A stretch of 64,000 bases of DNA. It comes from Ancylobacter sp. WKF20. GTDB lineage: Bacteria > Pseudomonadota > Alphaproteobacteria > Rhizobiales > Xanthobacteraceae. The stretch covers positions 1,178,001-1,242,000 of the forward strand of contig NZ_CP121679.1 in assembly GCF_029760895.1 (NCBI RefSeq). The letters are read 5' to 3'. Position 1 is the first letter of the stretch, and every line of letters starts with the position of its first letter. A program made the translations under genes and the position numbers. Positions 43,654-51,227 of the stretch are shown here, one piece after another. The notes beneath the pieces are model-generated. The model searched no databases. It saw only the letters and a list, made by a program, of their open reading frames with translations, and had not been told where the DNA came from.

Positions 43654-43729
43654 GGCCGGGGTCCTCATGTGGAAGATTGCCTGTCTTCCGGGGACGAGGG
43701 CCGCTTGAGGCGCCGGGGTGTTAAGGCCG

Positions 43730-43794
43730 GGCCGCGCGCGGGGCATTCCACGGAATGCACCGATCCTCGCGCGGCCGAGCGTGCGTCAACCGAG
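43730..43794 (-). promoter_or_regulatory. Late motif (copy 4) with large two-part leader hairpin upstream of capsid
   Basis: GCTCGGTTGACG at 43785-43796 is a fourth intergenic copy of the late motif. It is followed leftward by 9-bp arms GGCCGCGCG/CGCGCGGCC (43730-43738 with 43768-43776) that enclose a second perfect stem GCATTCC/GGAATGC. In contrast to the other copies the hairpin ends about 75 bases before the capsid ATG and does not cover its ribosome binding site. Confidence 0.55.
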
Positions 43795-43804
43795 CCAGCA
43801 GGCG

Positions 43805-44698
43805 TCAGTTGCCGTGAAACTGCTGGAAAGCCGCGTCCACCTGGGCGCGGAAGCCCTTGTCGTATTTGGGCGACAGAGGCGAATAACGCTCATCCGCCAC
43901 GGCGGCATCGAGCTTGGCCTGCGTCCAGCCGCCGGTGTCGCCGCCCTTCACGCCCGGCAGGGCGAAGCCCGGCACCGGCTTCATGGCGCCGGCGAGCGCG
44001 TTCACCAGCTCGACGCCATCGGCCTCGTCCACCAGCGCGCCCAGCAGGCTCTTGGCGCCGTCCGTGAGCGCGAGCTGCTTGCCCAGCACCTCGGTGAAGC
44101 CGAGCGCGTCGGCATGCGCCTTCTGCACGATGGGCTTGGCCTCGGCCCAGCTCTTGCCCGGCGCCAGCCGCTCGCCCAGCGAGCGCGCCTCCGCCTCGGG
44201 CGAATAGAGCGGGCCCATCATCTTGCCGTCGATCGCCTTCTCGAACAGCTTGGTGACGAAGCCGGTGAACTGGTCCTTCGGCAGGCCGATCTCATGCGCC
44301 ACATCCTTCGCCAGCTTCACGAAGGGGTCGGTGTCGGCATTGGCGAAATAGGGCTGCAGCTTCTCGTTTTTCGAGACATCGAGCACATACTCGTCGGCGC
44401 TCTTGCCGGGCTGGGGCCGGCGGCTCTCGGCCTCGCGCAGGCCCTTCCACGCATCGGCGACCTTGGAAAAGGTTTCCTCCGGCGTGGCGCCATACATGCT
44501 CTCCGGCAGGAAATCGCGCTTCCACGGGTCGGCCGCACCAGCACCCGCCGCAGCAGCGGCAGCGGCAGCCGCCGCCGCGCCGGCATGGCCCGCGCCAGCA
44601 TTGCCGCCGGCGCCGGCGTCACCCGCCGGCGCGTTTCCGCCGCCGCTGCCCGCGTCCGCGTTGCGCAGGACCATCGCCCAAAGACCCTGATACTTCAT
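43805..44698 (-). CDS. Scaffold protein
   Basis: A 297-residue protein: N-terminal low-complexity region rich in Gly/Ala (residues 12-55), then an acidic-basic helical part with WKRDFLPESMYGATPEETFSKVADAWKGLREAESR, LQPYFANADTDPFVKLAKDVAHEIGLPKDQFTGFV, and a short C-terminal helix KGFRAQVDAAFQQFHGN. This layout (disordered, helical, small C-terminal helix-turn-helix that binds capsid) and position between portal and capsid are those of the T7 gp9-type scaffold. GGAG seven bases before ATG 44698 fixes the start, so the gene begins 80 bases inside its upstream neighbour. Confidence 0.75.
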   Translation of the reverse strand: MKYQGLWAMVLRNADAGSGGGNAPAGDAGAGGNAGAGHAGAAAAAAAAAAAGAGAADPWKRDFLPESMYGATPEETFSKVADAWKGLREAESRRPQPGKSADEYVLDVSKNEKLQPYFANADTDPFVKLAKDVAHEIGLPKDQFTGFVTKLFEKAIDGKMMGPLYSPEAEARSLGERLAPGKSWAEAKPIVQKAHADALGFTEVLGKQLALTDGAKSLLGALVDEADGVELVNALAGAMKPVPGFALPGVKGGDTGGWTQAKLDAAVADERYSPLSPKYDKGFRAQVDAAFQQFHGN

Positions 44699-45104
44699 CG
44701 TTGTTCTCCGTGGGGGTGGGGCCGATGGGCGTCTTTCGGCCCTCGGCGATCAGCTTCAAGAGCTTCCACACGAGAGCGTTCTCGCCCTCGCGCCGTGCGG
44801 CGTTCAGCGCCGTCTGGTCGATGGGCAACCCGAGCGCGACATACTGCACGGGCTGCAGAATGGTGGTGTCCACCAGGTGGTTCAGCACCAGCTGGAAATC
44901 CGCGTTGCCGGAGAGCCGCACCATGGCCTCGGTGAGCTGCTGGCTGCGCACCATGGCGAGGGCCACGGCTTTCGCGTCGCCCTTCGCCGTGCCCGGCGCC
45001 AGCTGCTCGAACCACTCCCAGCCCATGCTGTCAGCCGTGGCGATGAGGCGGGCCATGTCGAGCATCCCGCCCGGCTCCCGCTCGGGGTGCAGAAAGTCGT
45101 TCAT
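44619..45104 (-). CDS. Hypothetical protein between portal and scaffold (161 aa)
   Basis: A 161-residue protein starting MNDFLHPEREPGGMLDMARLIATADSMGWEWFEQLAPG. It is helical and includes FQLVLNHLVDTTILQPVQY. The last ~27 residues (GDGPAQRGRGQRRRKRAGG) are basic and overlap the scaffold start in another frame. ATGA overlap with the portal stop. Proteins of this kind sit in the same place in many alphaproteobacterial podoviruses, but I cannot name the family. Confidence 0.65.
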   Translation of the reverse strand: MNDFLHPEREPGGMLDMARLIATADSMGWEWFEQLAPGTAKGDAKAVALAMVRSQQLTEAMVRLSGNADFQLVLNHLVDTTILQPVQYVALGLPIDQTALNAARREGENALVWKLLKLIAEGRKTPIGPTPTENNDEVSGSLGDGPAQRGRGQRRRKRAGG

Positions 45105-46681
45105 GCCAAAGCTCCCGCTGCGGCGTTGTCGGGGACGGCGGCCGGCGCCTGTCCGGCCGTCTCGGCTGCGGCGAGCGTCTTCGCCACCAGCTCGCTCACC
45201 ATCTGGGTGATCTGGTCGCGCTGGTCGCTGGTGGGGATCCACTGCTCGGGCACGCCAAGGCCGCGCCCGATGTCGATCAGCGCATCGACCTTGTTCACCA
45301 CCAGGTCGGCATAGGGGCCGGCGATCGCCATCGCCATTTCGATCCACTGCACGCCGGCCTGCGCCTTCTGGGCGTAGCGCGCCGTGGCGAAGGGGGAGGT
45401 GACGCGGGTCTTGATCAGCAGCTGGTCGATTTCCATGAACTGCGGAATGACCTTGGCGTCATAGGCGATTTCCAGCGCCCGCTGGCCGGCCGGCACCACG
45501 ATTTCATGCACCAGGCGCCCCGAGGCGCCCTGATGGTCGGAGGCGAGGCGCTTCACCCGCTCAAGGATCTCGGTCGCGGAGCGCACCGCCGCGCCATCCG
45601 GCGGCAGGGATTGGTCCATGAGCGCGGTCTGCACGCCCATCTGCAGCTCTTTCAGCACGATGTTGGAGAGGTCCAGCCGGGGTTCCGGCAGGCGGGCGAT
45701 GGACGGGCCGAGCACGCCGCCATTCGCCCGCACCTTCCAGAACTGGCCGGGCGCCACCACGGCCGTGCTGGGGTTGAACACGCCGTCCTCGGTCGCGGTG
45801 TAGATGCCGAGCATGGCGATGGCGGCGGCCTTGAGCGTCAGCTCCTGCGCCTTGTTCAGCGTCTTGATCGCCGGCATGGCGAGCAGGATGGGCCCGCGTC
45901 CCCACGTCTCGCCCGGCACGCGGAAATAGCGCGGCGTCAGCCAGGGCGAGGTGCGGTATTCCCGAGTGTGGAACGGCGTCTCGTCATCGTCGTGGTAGAC
46001 ATGGAGCGTCCAGCGGCCGGTTTCATAATCGAAGGTACAGTCCTGCTGGATGTCGAGCTCGTCATCGGGCTTCTTGTCGATCCGCTCGCCCAGCTTCTGC
46101 GAGAAGGTGGCGTTGGGCCATGCGGCTTTGACCAGCCGCGCCGTCACCTTGCGGCGCCAGAAGCGGCCGACGATGTCACCGAACAGACCCAGTTCCAGCC
46201 GGATATCCTCGGCCGGCACCGAGAAGAAGGCGGCGAGCTTGTCCCGGTTGTTTTTCGGCGCGTCGTCGATCACCAGCGCGCCGGTGCCCGCCTGCAGATC
46301 GAGGCACATCTCATGGCACGCCATGTCCCATTCGCCGGTCTGGAACATTGAGGCAACCACCTCGGACACCTGACCGAGCGCCTTGGTCAGCTTGTCCCGC
46401 TCGCGCTTGTTGGTCACCAGCGGGCCGGGCTCGAACTTGATCCACTGCTCGCCGGGCGGGCAGAAATCCTGCTGCACGCGCCCGGCACCGCGGAACGCGC
46501 TCACCATGGCCGTCATGTCGAAGATGCGGTTTACCCGCTTGTCGCCCTTGCCGGTCTCGCGGATGCCGCGCCGGAAGGGGATGGCGAAGTCATAGGCCTC
46601 GTCATAGAGCGGCTTGAGCACCGCCCATTCCTGATCGGCCTTGGCCCGCCGGGCCTTCAGTTCCTTGACGGTGAGCGCCAT
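45101..46681 (-). CDS. Portal protein (T7-like head-tail connector)
   Basis: A 526-residue protein of the podovirus portal family. It begins VKELKARRAKADQEWAVLKPLYDEAYDFAIPFR, then KRVNRIFDMTAMVSAFRGAGRVQQDFCPPGEQWIKFEP, a segment found across T7-like connectors, and later DQSLPPDGAAVRSATEILERVKRL (the P-x-x-x-x-x-R-x-T-A-T-E-I motif region) and the helical barrel end. The C-terminal 20 residues are alanine-rich. It forms the twelve-fold DNA gate of the head. Confidence 0.9.
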   Translation of the reverse strand: MALTVKELKARRAKADQEWAVLKPLYDEAYDFAIPFRRGIRETGKGDKRVNRIFDMTAMVSAFRGAGRVQQDFCPPGEQWIKFEPGPLVTNKRERDKLTKALGQVSEVVASMFQTGEWDMACHEMCLDLQAGTGALVIDDAPKNNRDKLAAFFSVPAEDIRLELGLFGDIVGRFWRRKVTARLVKAAWPNATFSQKLGERIDKKPDDELDIQQDCTFDYETGRWTLHVYHDDDETPFHTREYRTSPWLTPRYFRVPGETWGRGPILLAMPAIKTLNKAQELTLKAAAIAMLGIYTATEDGVFNPSTAVVAPGQFWKVRANGGVLGPSIARLPEPRLDLSNIVLKELQMGVQTALMDQSLPPDGAAVRSATEILERVKRLASDHQGASGRLVHEIVVPAGQRALEIAYDAKVIPQFMEIDQLLIKTRVTSPFATARYAQKAQAGVQWIEMAMAIAGPYADLVVNKVDALIDIGRGLGVPEQWIPTSDQRDQITQMVSELVAKTLAAAETAGQAPAAVPDNAAAGALA

Positions 46682-46699
46682 GGTGTGGGTCCGTCCCCG

Positions 46700-46912
46700 T
46701 CAGTTCAGCGAGCCGGTGCCGTCTTCCTGCAGATAGGTCAGCATGGAGCGGCCGGTGCGGCGCCCGCGCCGCCCGCCCGTGGCCGCCAGTTCCTTGCTGG
46801 CCTCCTGGTCGCGCGCCAGCAGGCTCGCCAGCGCCGCGCCCTGCTGCGCGCCGGTGTCGGGCTTGTCACCCATGCCGAAGATCGACTTCACGGCGTTGCC
46901 CATCGGCTCCAT
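46700..46912 (-). CDS. Small hypothetical protein upstream of portal (70 aa)
   Basis: A 70-residue protein starting MGNAVKSIFGMGDKPD or four residues earlier, then QQGAALASLLARDQEASKELAATGGRRGRRTGRSMLTYLQ. The last segment RRGRR-TGRSMLTYLQE is seen in short phage proteins located between gp13-like and portal genes. Function unknown. It overlaps the gp13-like gene by 25 bases. Confidence 0.6.
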   Translation of the reverse strand: MEPMGNAVKSIFGMGDKPDTGAQQGAALASLLARDQEASKELAATGGRRGRRTGRSMLTYLQEDGTGSLN

Positions 46913-47313
46913 CTCCAGATTTCAAGCCCGTCCGCGACGAGCGCTCGCTGAAAGCCCAGCATCCGGGCGATGCGCGCGCCGGCGGGCGTGCGCACGACGG
47001 TTTCCACCGGGCGAGGGTCACAGTGCGGCAGATCGAGCAGGGTCAACCGAGCGAGCCGGCGCAGCGCCACCATGTGCGGCGCGGCCTGCGGCGCCGCGTG
47101 GAACCAGCATTCCCACGCCTCCGCCATGGGCACGAAGCCCCCGACGAACAGCGCGCGGCCGTCCGGCCCGGTGATCGCGTAGCTCGGCCCCAGCGCGATC
47201 TGCCGGCAGGCCACGGCCCAGACGAAGGGCGACAGGTCGCCATAGACCTCGCCCAGGTCCACGCGCGTGCAGGGGGCGGCGAGGGTGAGGCCGGATAGGC
47301 TGAACCCGCTCAT
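46888..47313 (-). CDS. GNAT-like phage protein, T7 gp13 type
   Basis: A 141-residue protein with a GNAT acetyltransferase-like outline: GPSYAITGPDGRALFVGGFVP, a central beta-helix, and the C-terminal GARIARMLGFQRALVADGLEIWRW resembling the A-x-x-x-Y/M-x-x-x-GF end of the fold. T7 gp13, needed for virion infectivity, has this architecture. Start at 47313 is chosen by the ATGA overlap with terminase; the longer frame upstream lies wholly inside terminase. A copy of the late motif (47041-47051) lies in its coding sequence. Confidence 0.65.
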   Translation of the reverse strand: MSGFSLSGLTLAAPCTRVDLGEVYGDLSPFVWAVACRQIALGPSYAITGPDGRALFVGGFVPMAEAWECWFHAAPQAAPHMVALRRLARLTLLDLPHCDPRPVETVVRTPAGARIARMLGFQRALVADGLEIWRWSRWATP

Positions 47314-48803
47314 ATGGCGAACACGTCGAAATCGCCGGGCCGCTGCGCCTGCGCGGGGTGCTCGGCTCGCTGGTGGGCGCGGCCGGCGCGGGCGGCGGTG
47401 TTGATGATGCCGTGCAACCCGACGAGATCCATCACGCCGTACTGGATCGCGTCCTGCACGTTGGAGAATTCGTTCTTCTCCGGGAGGGTGCGGAAATTGG
47501 CTTGCGGGTTCGCGCCGATCCGCACGAAGCGGTAGCCATAGCTGAAACCGCGCACGGTCCATTTGCAGTGCGGCGACACGACATAGGCCGGCAAATGCCC
47601 GTCTATCAGGGTGGTGAGCAGCTGGCGGACGCCATCGGTGCGCAGCCCGATGTCGTTGGATGCCGCCGGCAGCACGGGGATGCCGAGCGCCTTGCCAATG
47701 ATCTCATTCCACGACATCTCCCCCTCTTCCTTGTCGGCGCCATGGATGGCGGAAGGATCGCAGACACCCGGCATCAACGGGTTCGAGCGGTACCGTTCCA
47801 GCAGGAGCTTGCTCAGCTCCCGTGCGAAACGGGTCGGGCCGACACCCTGACCGAGATACAGCTCATCGGTCTGGCGTAGCTGGCCGTTGGGCTGCGGCTG
47901 CAAGATGATCGCCGAAGGGTGGCCGCCCGCGTCGAGCGCGATCTTGATGGGCAGGTGAGGATCTGGGACCAGATCCTTCTTCGCGACGTGCAGCGTCTCG
48001 TTGAATTCGGGATAGACCGGGGTGCCGGAGCGGGAATAACCCCACTTGTTATGAATGAAACGGCGGGTCCACCAGTCAGGCTTGCCCTGCATCATCCGCT
48101 GGTAATAGTCACTTGGAAGGTTATGCAAGTTTTCGGCGTCGGCATCGAGCCCGCCGGGCTGGCGATAATAGCCCCACCCTTCCGGCTTATTCTCAACCAG
48201 CCGGTCGTGCAGGTAATTGTCCACATCCGGTGCGTTGAAATCCATCAGGATTTGCCCGGGCGGATCAATGCCGGGCGGCAGCATTCTTTTGGAGGGATAG
48301 CGCCGAATGCGCTGGGTCAGATAGTCCAGCACATCCGGGGACATCAGATCGGCCTCGTTCGGCCATCCCCATGTGCCTTCCCAGCCGCGCAGAATATCCT
48401 CGACGCGGGCCGCGCCGATGCCGACGAACTCGGTGATGCTTTCAAGCACGCGGTCGCCCGGCAGGCGGAAGCGCAGCGTGTGCACCGCCGGGCGGTCATT
48501 GCCGCCGGTGAAGGTCCAGGACGGATGGTCCTTTGGGAACCAGGTGAACCAGCTCGCCAGCGTGGTCTTTTCCAGCGTGCGGAAGCTGTCGCGCACCACC
48601 ACGCCCTTGGCGCGCACGACCCCGTCCAGACAGGTCGGCATGGAGGCGGCGAAGGCCTGCGACGCGAAGATGCACGTCGTGGTCTTGCCGCCACCCACCG
48701 GGCCCATGATGCCCTTCACCAGCGAAGTGAAGTCGAGCGCGAACGCCTCGGAGACTGGCCCCGGCGGCTCCCAGGCTCGCAGAATTTCGGGCGCCTCGCT
48801 CAT
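47310..48803 (-). CDS. Terminase large subunit
   Basis: A 497-residue packaging ATPase/nuclease. The N-terminal ATPase has LVKGIMGPVGGGKTTTCIFAS (Walker A) and ILMDFNAPDVDNYL near residue 205, and the C-terminal nuclease shows IKIALDAGGHPSAIILQPQPNG with the metal-binding aspartate, and GVCDPSAIHGADKEEGE with a second. It cuts concatemeric DNA and drives it into the head. MSEAPEIL at 48803 is taken as start, as the upstream extension lies in a G-rich non-coding stretch. Confidence 0.85.
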   Translation of the reverse strand: MSEAPEILRAWEPPGPVSEAFALDFTSLVKGIMGPVGGGKTTTCIFASQAFAASMPTCLDGVVRAKGVVVRDSFRTLEKTTLASWFTWFPKDHPSWTFTGGNDRPAVHTLRFRLPGDRVLESITEFVGIGAARVEDILRGWEGTWGWPNEADLMSPDVLDYLTQRIRRYPSKRMLPPGIDPPGQILMDFNAPDVDNYLHDRLVENKPEGWGYYRQPGGLDADAENLHNLPSDYYQRMMQGKPDWWTRRFIHNKWGYSRSGTPVYPEFNETLHVAKKDLVPDPHLPIKIALDAGGHPSAIILQPQPNGQLRQTDELYLGQGVGPTRFARELSKLLLERYRSNPLMPGVCDPSAIHGADKEEGEMSWNEIIGKALGIPVLPAASNDIGLRTDGVRQLLTTLIDGHLPAYVVSPHCKWTVRGFSYGYRFVRIGANPQANFRTLPEKNEFSNVQDAIQYGVMDLVGLHGIINTAARAGRAHQRAEHPAQAQRPGDFDVFAI

Positions 48804-49106
48804 CGCCGCCCCCCGACCCGTTCCCGTCCTGCGGCAGGGGTGCCCGCACCCTCGAACCCCATCCCGACCGAACCCGCGCGGGTTGAACGGCCCGAAATCC
48901 GAAACGGTGTGCGAACGCACGCCCGGGCGGGCAGGGGTGGGGGGGCGCTTCGGGGGAGGCCTTGGGCGCCGTGCCGCCGCGCGACAGGGGGGGAGGGGGG
49001 TGCGGCGGCATGGGGTGCAGCAGGCGCCACCTGCGACGGCCGGACGGCTCGCCCTCGCGCGCGCGTGGGCACCGCGCGGCGATACCCATGATTTTCCATC
49101 ATGAGG
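48804..49106. other. G-rich spacer between the terminase genes
   Basis: These 303 bases lie between the small and large terminase genes. The plus strand holds a run GGGCGGGCAGGGGTGGGG at 48925 onward, which fits a G-quadruplex pattern of four runs, and a second very G-rich run at 48987-49000. A minus-strand frame (48800-49102) bridges the gap exactly but has an Arg/Pro/Ala-rich translation without ribosome binding site. A packaging or control site is possible. Confidence 0.45.
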
Positions 49107-49715
49107 CTAATCGTCGTTTTCATCAGCATCTTCAATGCCTTCCGCCTCATAATGCGACCAGTCGTCATGCGACCCGCCGCGCTCGCTTTCGCTAAGTGCC
49201 TGATATTGCTGCGCATCCCGCGCGATGGCGTCGATGGACAGCACGCGCCGCCCATCCGTCGCCGCCGGCGCGCGCGTGCCTTCCCCGAAGTTCATCACCA
49301 GCGTCGGCATGACCGCCTGCCCGTGGTCATCGACTGCCGCCTGCTTCGCCGCGAGGTACGGCGCCAGCTCGGCCGCCGCGCGCAGCTGCAGGTTCATCGC
49401 TTCGAGCGGCTTGCAGCCCAGGTGCGTCGCCAGCTCCTTGGCATCCATGGAGTAGATCTCGGCCATGGCCTGCAGCGGATGGCAGTGCTTCGCCAGGATC
49501 AGCTTGCGGATGTCGCGGGTGACGCGGTTCTGGGCCCCGACCGGCCTTCCCGGTCCCGCCGGTTTCCGCACCTTGAGACCGAGCGGCGTCGCGGCCTCCT
49601 GCGCGCCCAGCAGGTCCAGCTGCTCGGCCGCGTCCGCGCCGGAATTTTCCGGCGTCGGCGTGCCCCTCAACTCCCCTGACACCACTGCCGCCACGCCGTG
49701 CTTCGGCTCGCTCAC
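49107..49715 (-). CDS. Putative terminase small subunit
   Basis: A 202-residue protein. Residues 50-125 hold GRPVGAQNRVTRDIRKLILAKHCHPLQAMAEIYSMDAKELATHLGCKPLEAMNLQLRAAAELAPYLA, resembling the basic helix-turn-helix and oligomerisation part of phage small terminases or packaging-associated DNA-binding proteins. The tail is acidic (EAEGIEDADENDD). It is first in the late leftward operon, next to the large subunit gene, which supports the call; sequence similarity alone is modest. Confidence 0.65.
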   Translation of the reverse strand: MSEPKHGVAAVVSGELRGTPTPENSGADAAEQLDLLGAQEAATPLGLKVRKPAGPGRPVGAQNRVTRDIRKLILAKHCHPLQAMAEIYSMDAKELATHLGCKPLEAMNLQLRAAAELAPYLAAKQAAVDDHGQAVMPTLVMNFGEGTRAPAATDGRRVLSIDAIARDAQQYQALSESERGGSHDDWSHYEAEGIEDADENDD

Positions 49716-49738
49716 TTATCCACCCCGTTTTTAATTGG

Positions 49739-49974
49739 GTGTCGCGAGTGTCGCGGCTGGTGTCGCGGGTCAACTGATCGATTTCATTGATCTTTTTACT
49801 GTTTGATACACTTGCGACACTTGAGACACCTCTCTCTCTTAATGCGCCCGCTCGCGCGCGCACGCGTCACGTATTACGCGCGCGTGAGGTGTCGCGGTGT
49901 CGCAAGTGTCGCGCCCGTTGATTTATCAGGAGAATTTCGCTTGGAGGTGTCGCGGGCTGGTGTCGCGGTGTCTC
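49739..49974. repeat. Cluster of GTGTCGC heptamers
   Basis: Eight exact copies of GTGTCGC on the plus strand start at 49739, 49748, 49760, 49889, 49897, 49906, 49947 and 49960, an inverted copy GCGACAC lies at 49814, and degenerate copies (GAGACAC at 49823, GTGTCTC at 49968) flank them. Spacing is 8-13 bases within groups. The ~516-base gap (49716-50231) between the leftward late genes and the rightward cargo genes has no gene. Iterons of a replication origin, a packaging site, or binding sites of a late regulator are the options. Confidence 0.75.
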
Positions 49975-50068
49975 ACCCCCAGCCCATCGCCCGGCATAGC
50001 CGACCGCACCCATGCACCGTAGGGCCGCACCCCCTGCGTCAACTGTCCGCCGCGCCGCTGTCCCGCTG

Positions 50069-50079
50069 GATCAACCGAG
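50069..50079 (-). promoter_or_regulatory. Divergent copy of the late motif (CTCGGTTGATC)
   Basis: CTCGGTTGATC differs from the late motif by one base and has the same leftward orientation. It stands upstream of the heptamer cluster and of the terminase operon, followed 20 bases on by another TTGACG. Confidence 0.4.
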
Positions 50080-50231
50080 CGATCATGAGGCGGCGGGGCG
50101 GACGGCCGCATGCGCGCCCCTCGGGCGCGCTGCGATGGACCGGCCGCGCGACTAGCGCGGCTCCGCTTAGAAGCCTTGGGCCCGGGTGCGGGCGGGCTAT
50201 ACCGGACGCTTAGGGCCGGGGCAGGGTTGCC

Positions 50232-50582
50232 ATGTTCTCACTTCGTTCTATTTTGGCGCGCGGCAGAAGATGCAGGCAGGAACAGGCGCGGATGGTCGAC
50301 CGGCTGTCGGAATATCCCTTTGTCACCGTGCGGGTGGCCTGCACGCTGTGTGACCGTCGCGGCAGCTACCGGCTGGCGCGGCTGGCGGCGAAGTACAGCG
50401 CGGAAATCAGCCTTGAGGCCCTGATCGAGTATCTAGCGGCCGATTGCCCGTGGCGCGGCCCGCATCGACGGCGCGATGCCCGGTGCGGCGCTCACTTTCC
50501 AGATCTATGGCGCGAGCCTCGGCCGCCGGATGAGCCCGGCCCGGTGAAGCTGCGCCTTGTGAAGGGCGGGCGTTCAGCATAA
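50232..50582 (+). CDS. Small zinc-ribbon-like protein
   Basis: A 116-residue protein. The core from about residue 21 reads MVDRLSEYPFVTVRVACTLCDRRGSYRLARLAAKYSAEISLEALIEYLAADCPWR, with CTLC, a later cysteine in ADCPW and one in DARCGAHF, which together could bind zinc. Proteins of this kind are frequent in alphaproteobacterial genomes and prophages; function unknown. ATG at 50292 is an alternative start that begins at the conserved part. It is one of two rightward genes set between leftward blocks. Confidence 0.65.
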   Translation: MFSLRSILARGRRCRQEQARMVDRLSEYPFVTVRVACTLCDRRGSYRLARLAAKYSAEISLEALIEYLAADCPWRGPHRRRDARCGAHFPDLWREPRPPDEPGPVKLRLVKGGRSA

Positions 50583-50591
50583 TTCTTGTCT

Positions 50592-51227
50592 ATGGGCAGG
50601 AATCAAGAGATATTCGATAAGCTAGAAGACGCTGCTATGCGAATACATTCTGATGTGCTTGTCGCATGTCAGACAAAGGCGGTGTTTGATGCGTTGAATG
50701 CGCGGTTACTGGAAGAGCCGCTTGGGACCACTCCATATAACCGCGTCTTTGTCGTTATAATTCATGCTCTGATGAGCCAACTAAGCCTCGCAGTAAGCAG
50801 GGTCTACGATCCCGACAACGGTCGAGATCGACTTACACTTCCGTTTGTTCTCAGTGCCCTAGAGGCATTCAGCGGATCGAGCGAGTTTGTAGATCGCTTC
50901 TCCCGTCAGAGGCCAGAGTTCGCTGATCTGGTTAGCGAACTGATAGCTGATATTTCCGCATGGATAAGATCCACTGAATTCAATGATGCAAAATTCAGGC
51001 TCAAGAGCCTGAGAGATGCCGCCCTTGCGCATTCGTTGAGCACGACGCCTGATGAGCCAACTTTTTTTCAGGTATATCTGTTGCTAGACAGAGCGCGAAT
51101 TCTCGCCGAAAGAATAGTCATGGTGCTCCATAACGGTGACGCCTCCCATGACACGACAAAACTCGGTCAGCGCGCCGTGGACTTTTGGGTCAATGCGTTG
51201 GAGTTTGCTAGAAATCCCGGTCAGTGA
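50592..51227 (+). CDS. AbiU2-like HEPN protein, candidate phage-defence gene
   Basis: A 211-residue all-helical protein. The segment TTPYNRVFVVIIHALMSQLSLAVSRVYDPDNGRDRLTLPFVLSAL matches the helical core of AbiU2-like HEPN proteins (a helix ending ...SRxYD, then a loop and SLP-xx-LxxL), and SLRDAALAHSLST supplies an R-x5-H motif of the HEPN RNase type. HEPN proteins cleave RNA or act as toxins in abortive infection. Base composition is distinctly lower in GC than the surroundings and codon use includes AGA, ATA and TTA, so the gene is a recent acquisition. It overlaps the helicase-like gene tail to tail by 7 bases. Confidence 0.65.
   Translation: MGRNQEIFDKLEDAAMRIHSDVLVACQTKAVFDALNARLLEEPLGTTPYNRVFVVIIHALMSQLSLAVSRVYDPDNGRDRLTLPFVLSALEAFSGSSEFVDRFSRQRPEFADLVSELIADISAWIRSTEFNDAKFRLKSLRDAALAHSLSTTPDEPTFFQVYLLLDRARILAERIVMVLHNGDASHDTTKLGQRAVDFWVNALEFARNPGQ

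Noticed and set aside
47041..47051. Late promoter copy 5 as a separate feature
   Set aside because: The motif matches exactly but lies in the coding sequence of the gp13-like gene and encodes ordinary residues, so chance cannot be excluded; mentioned in a finding only.
48800..49102. A 100-codon minus-strand frame that starts 4 bases after the small terminase gene and overlaps the large terminase start
   Set aside because: The position would suit a coupled gene, but the translation is Arg/Pro/Ala-rich without fold-like pattern, the DNA is G-run-rich, and no ribosome binding site is present.
49739..49974. CRISPR array
   Set aside because: The repeats are only 7 bases, spacing is irregular and some copies are inverted; no Cas gene is near.
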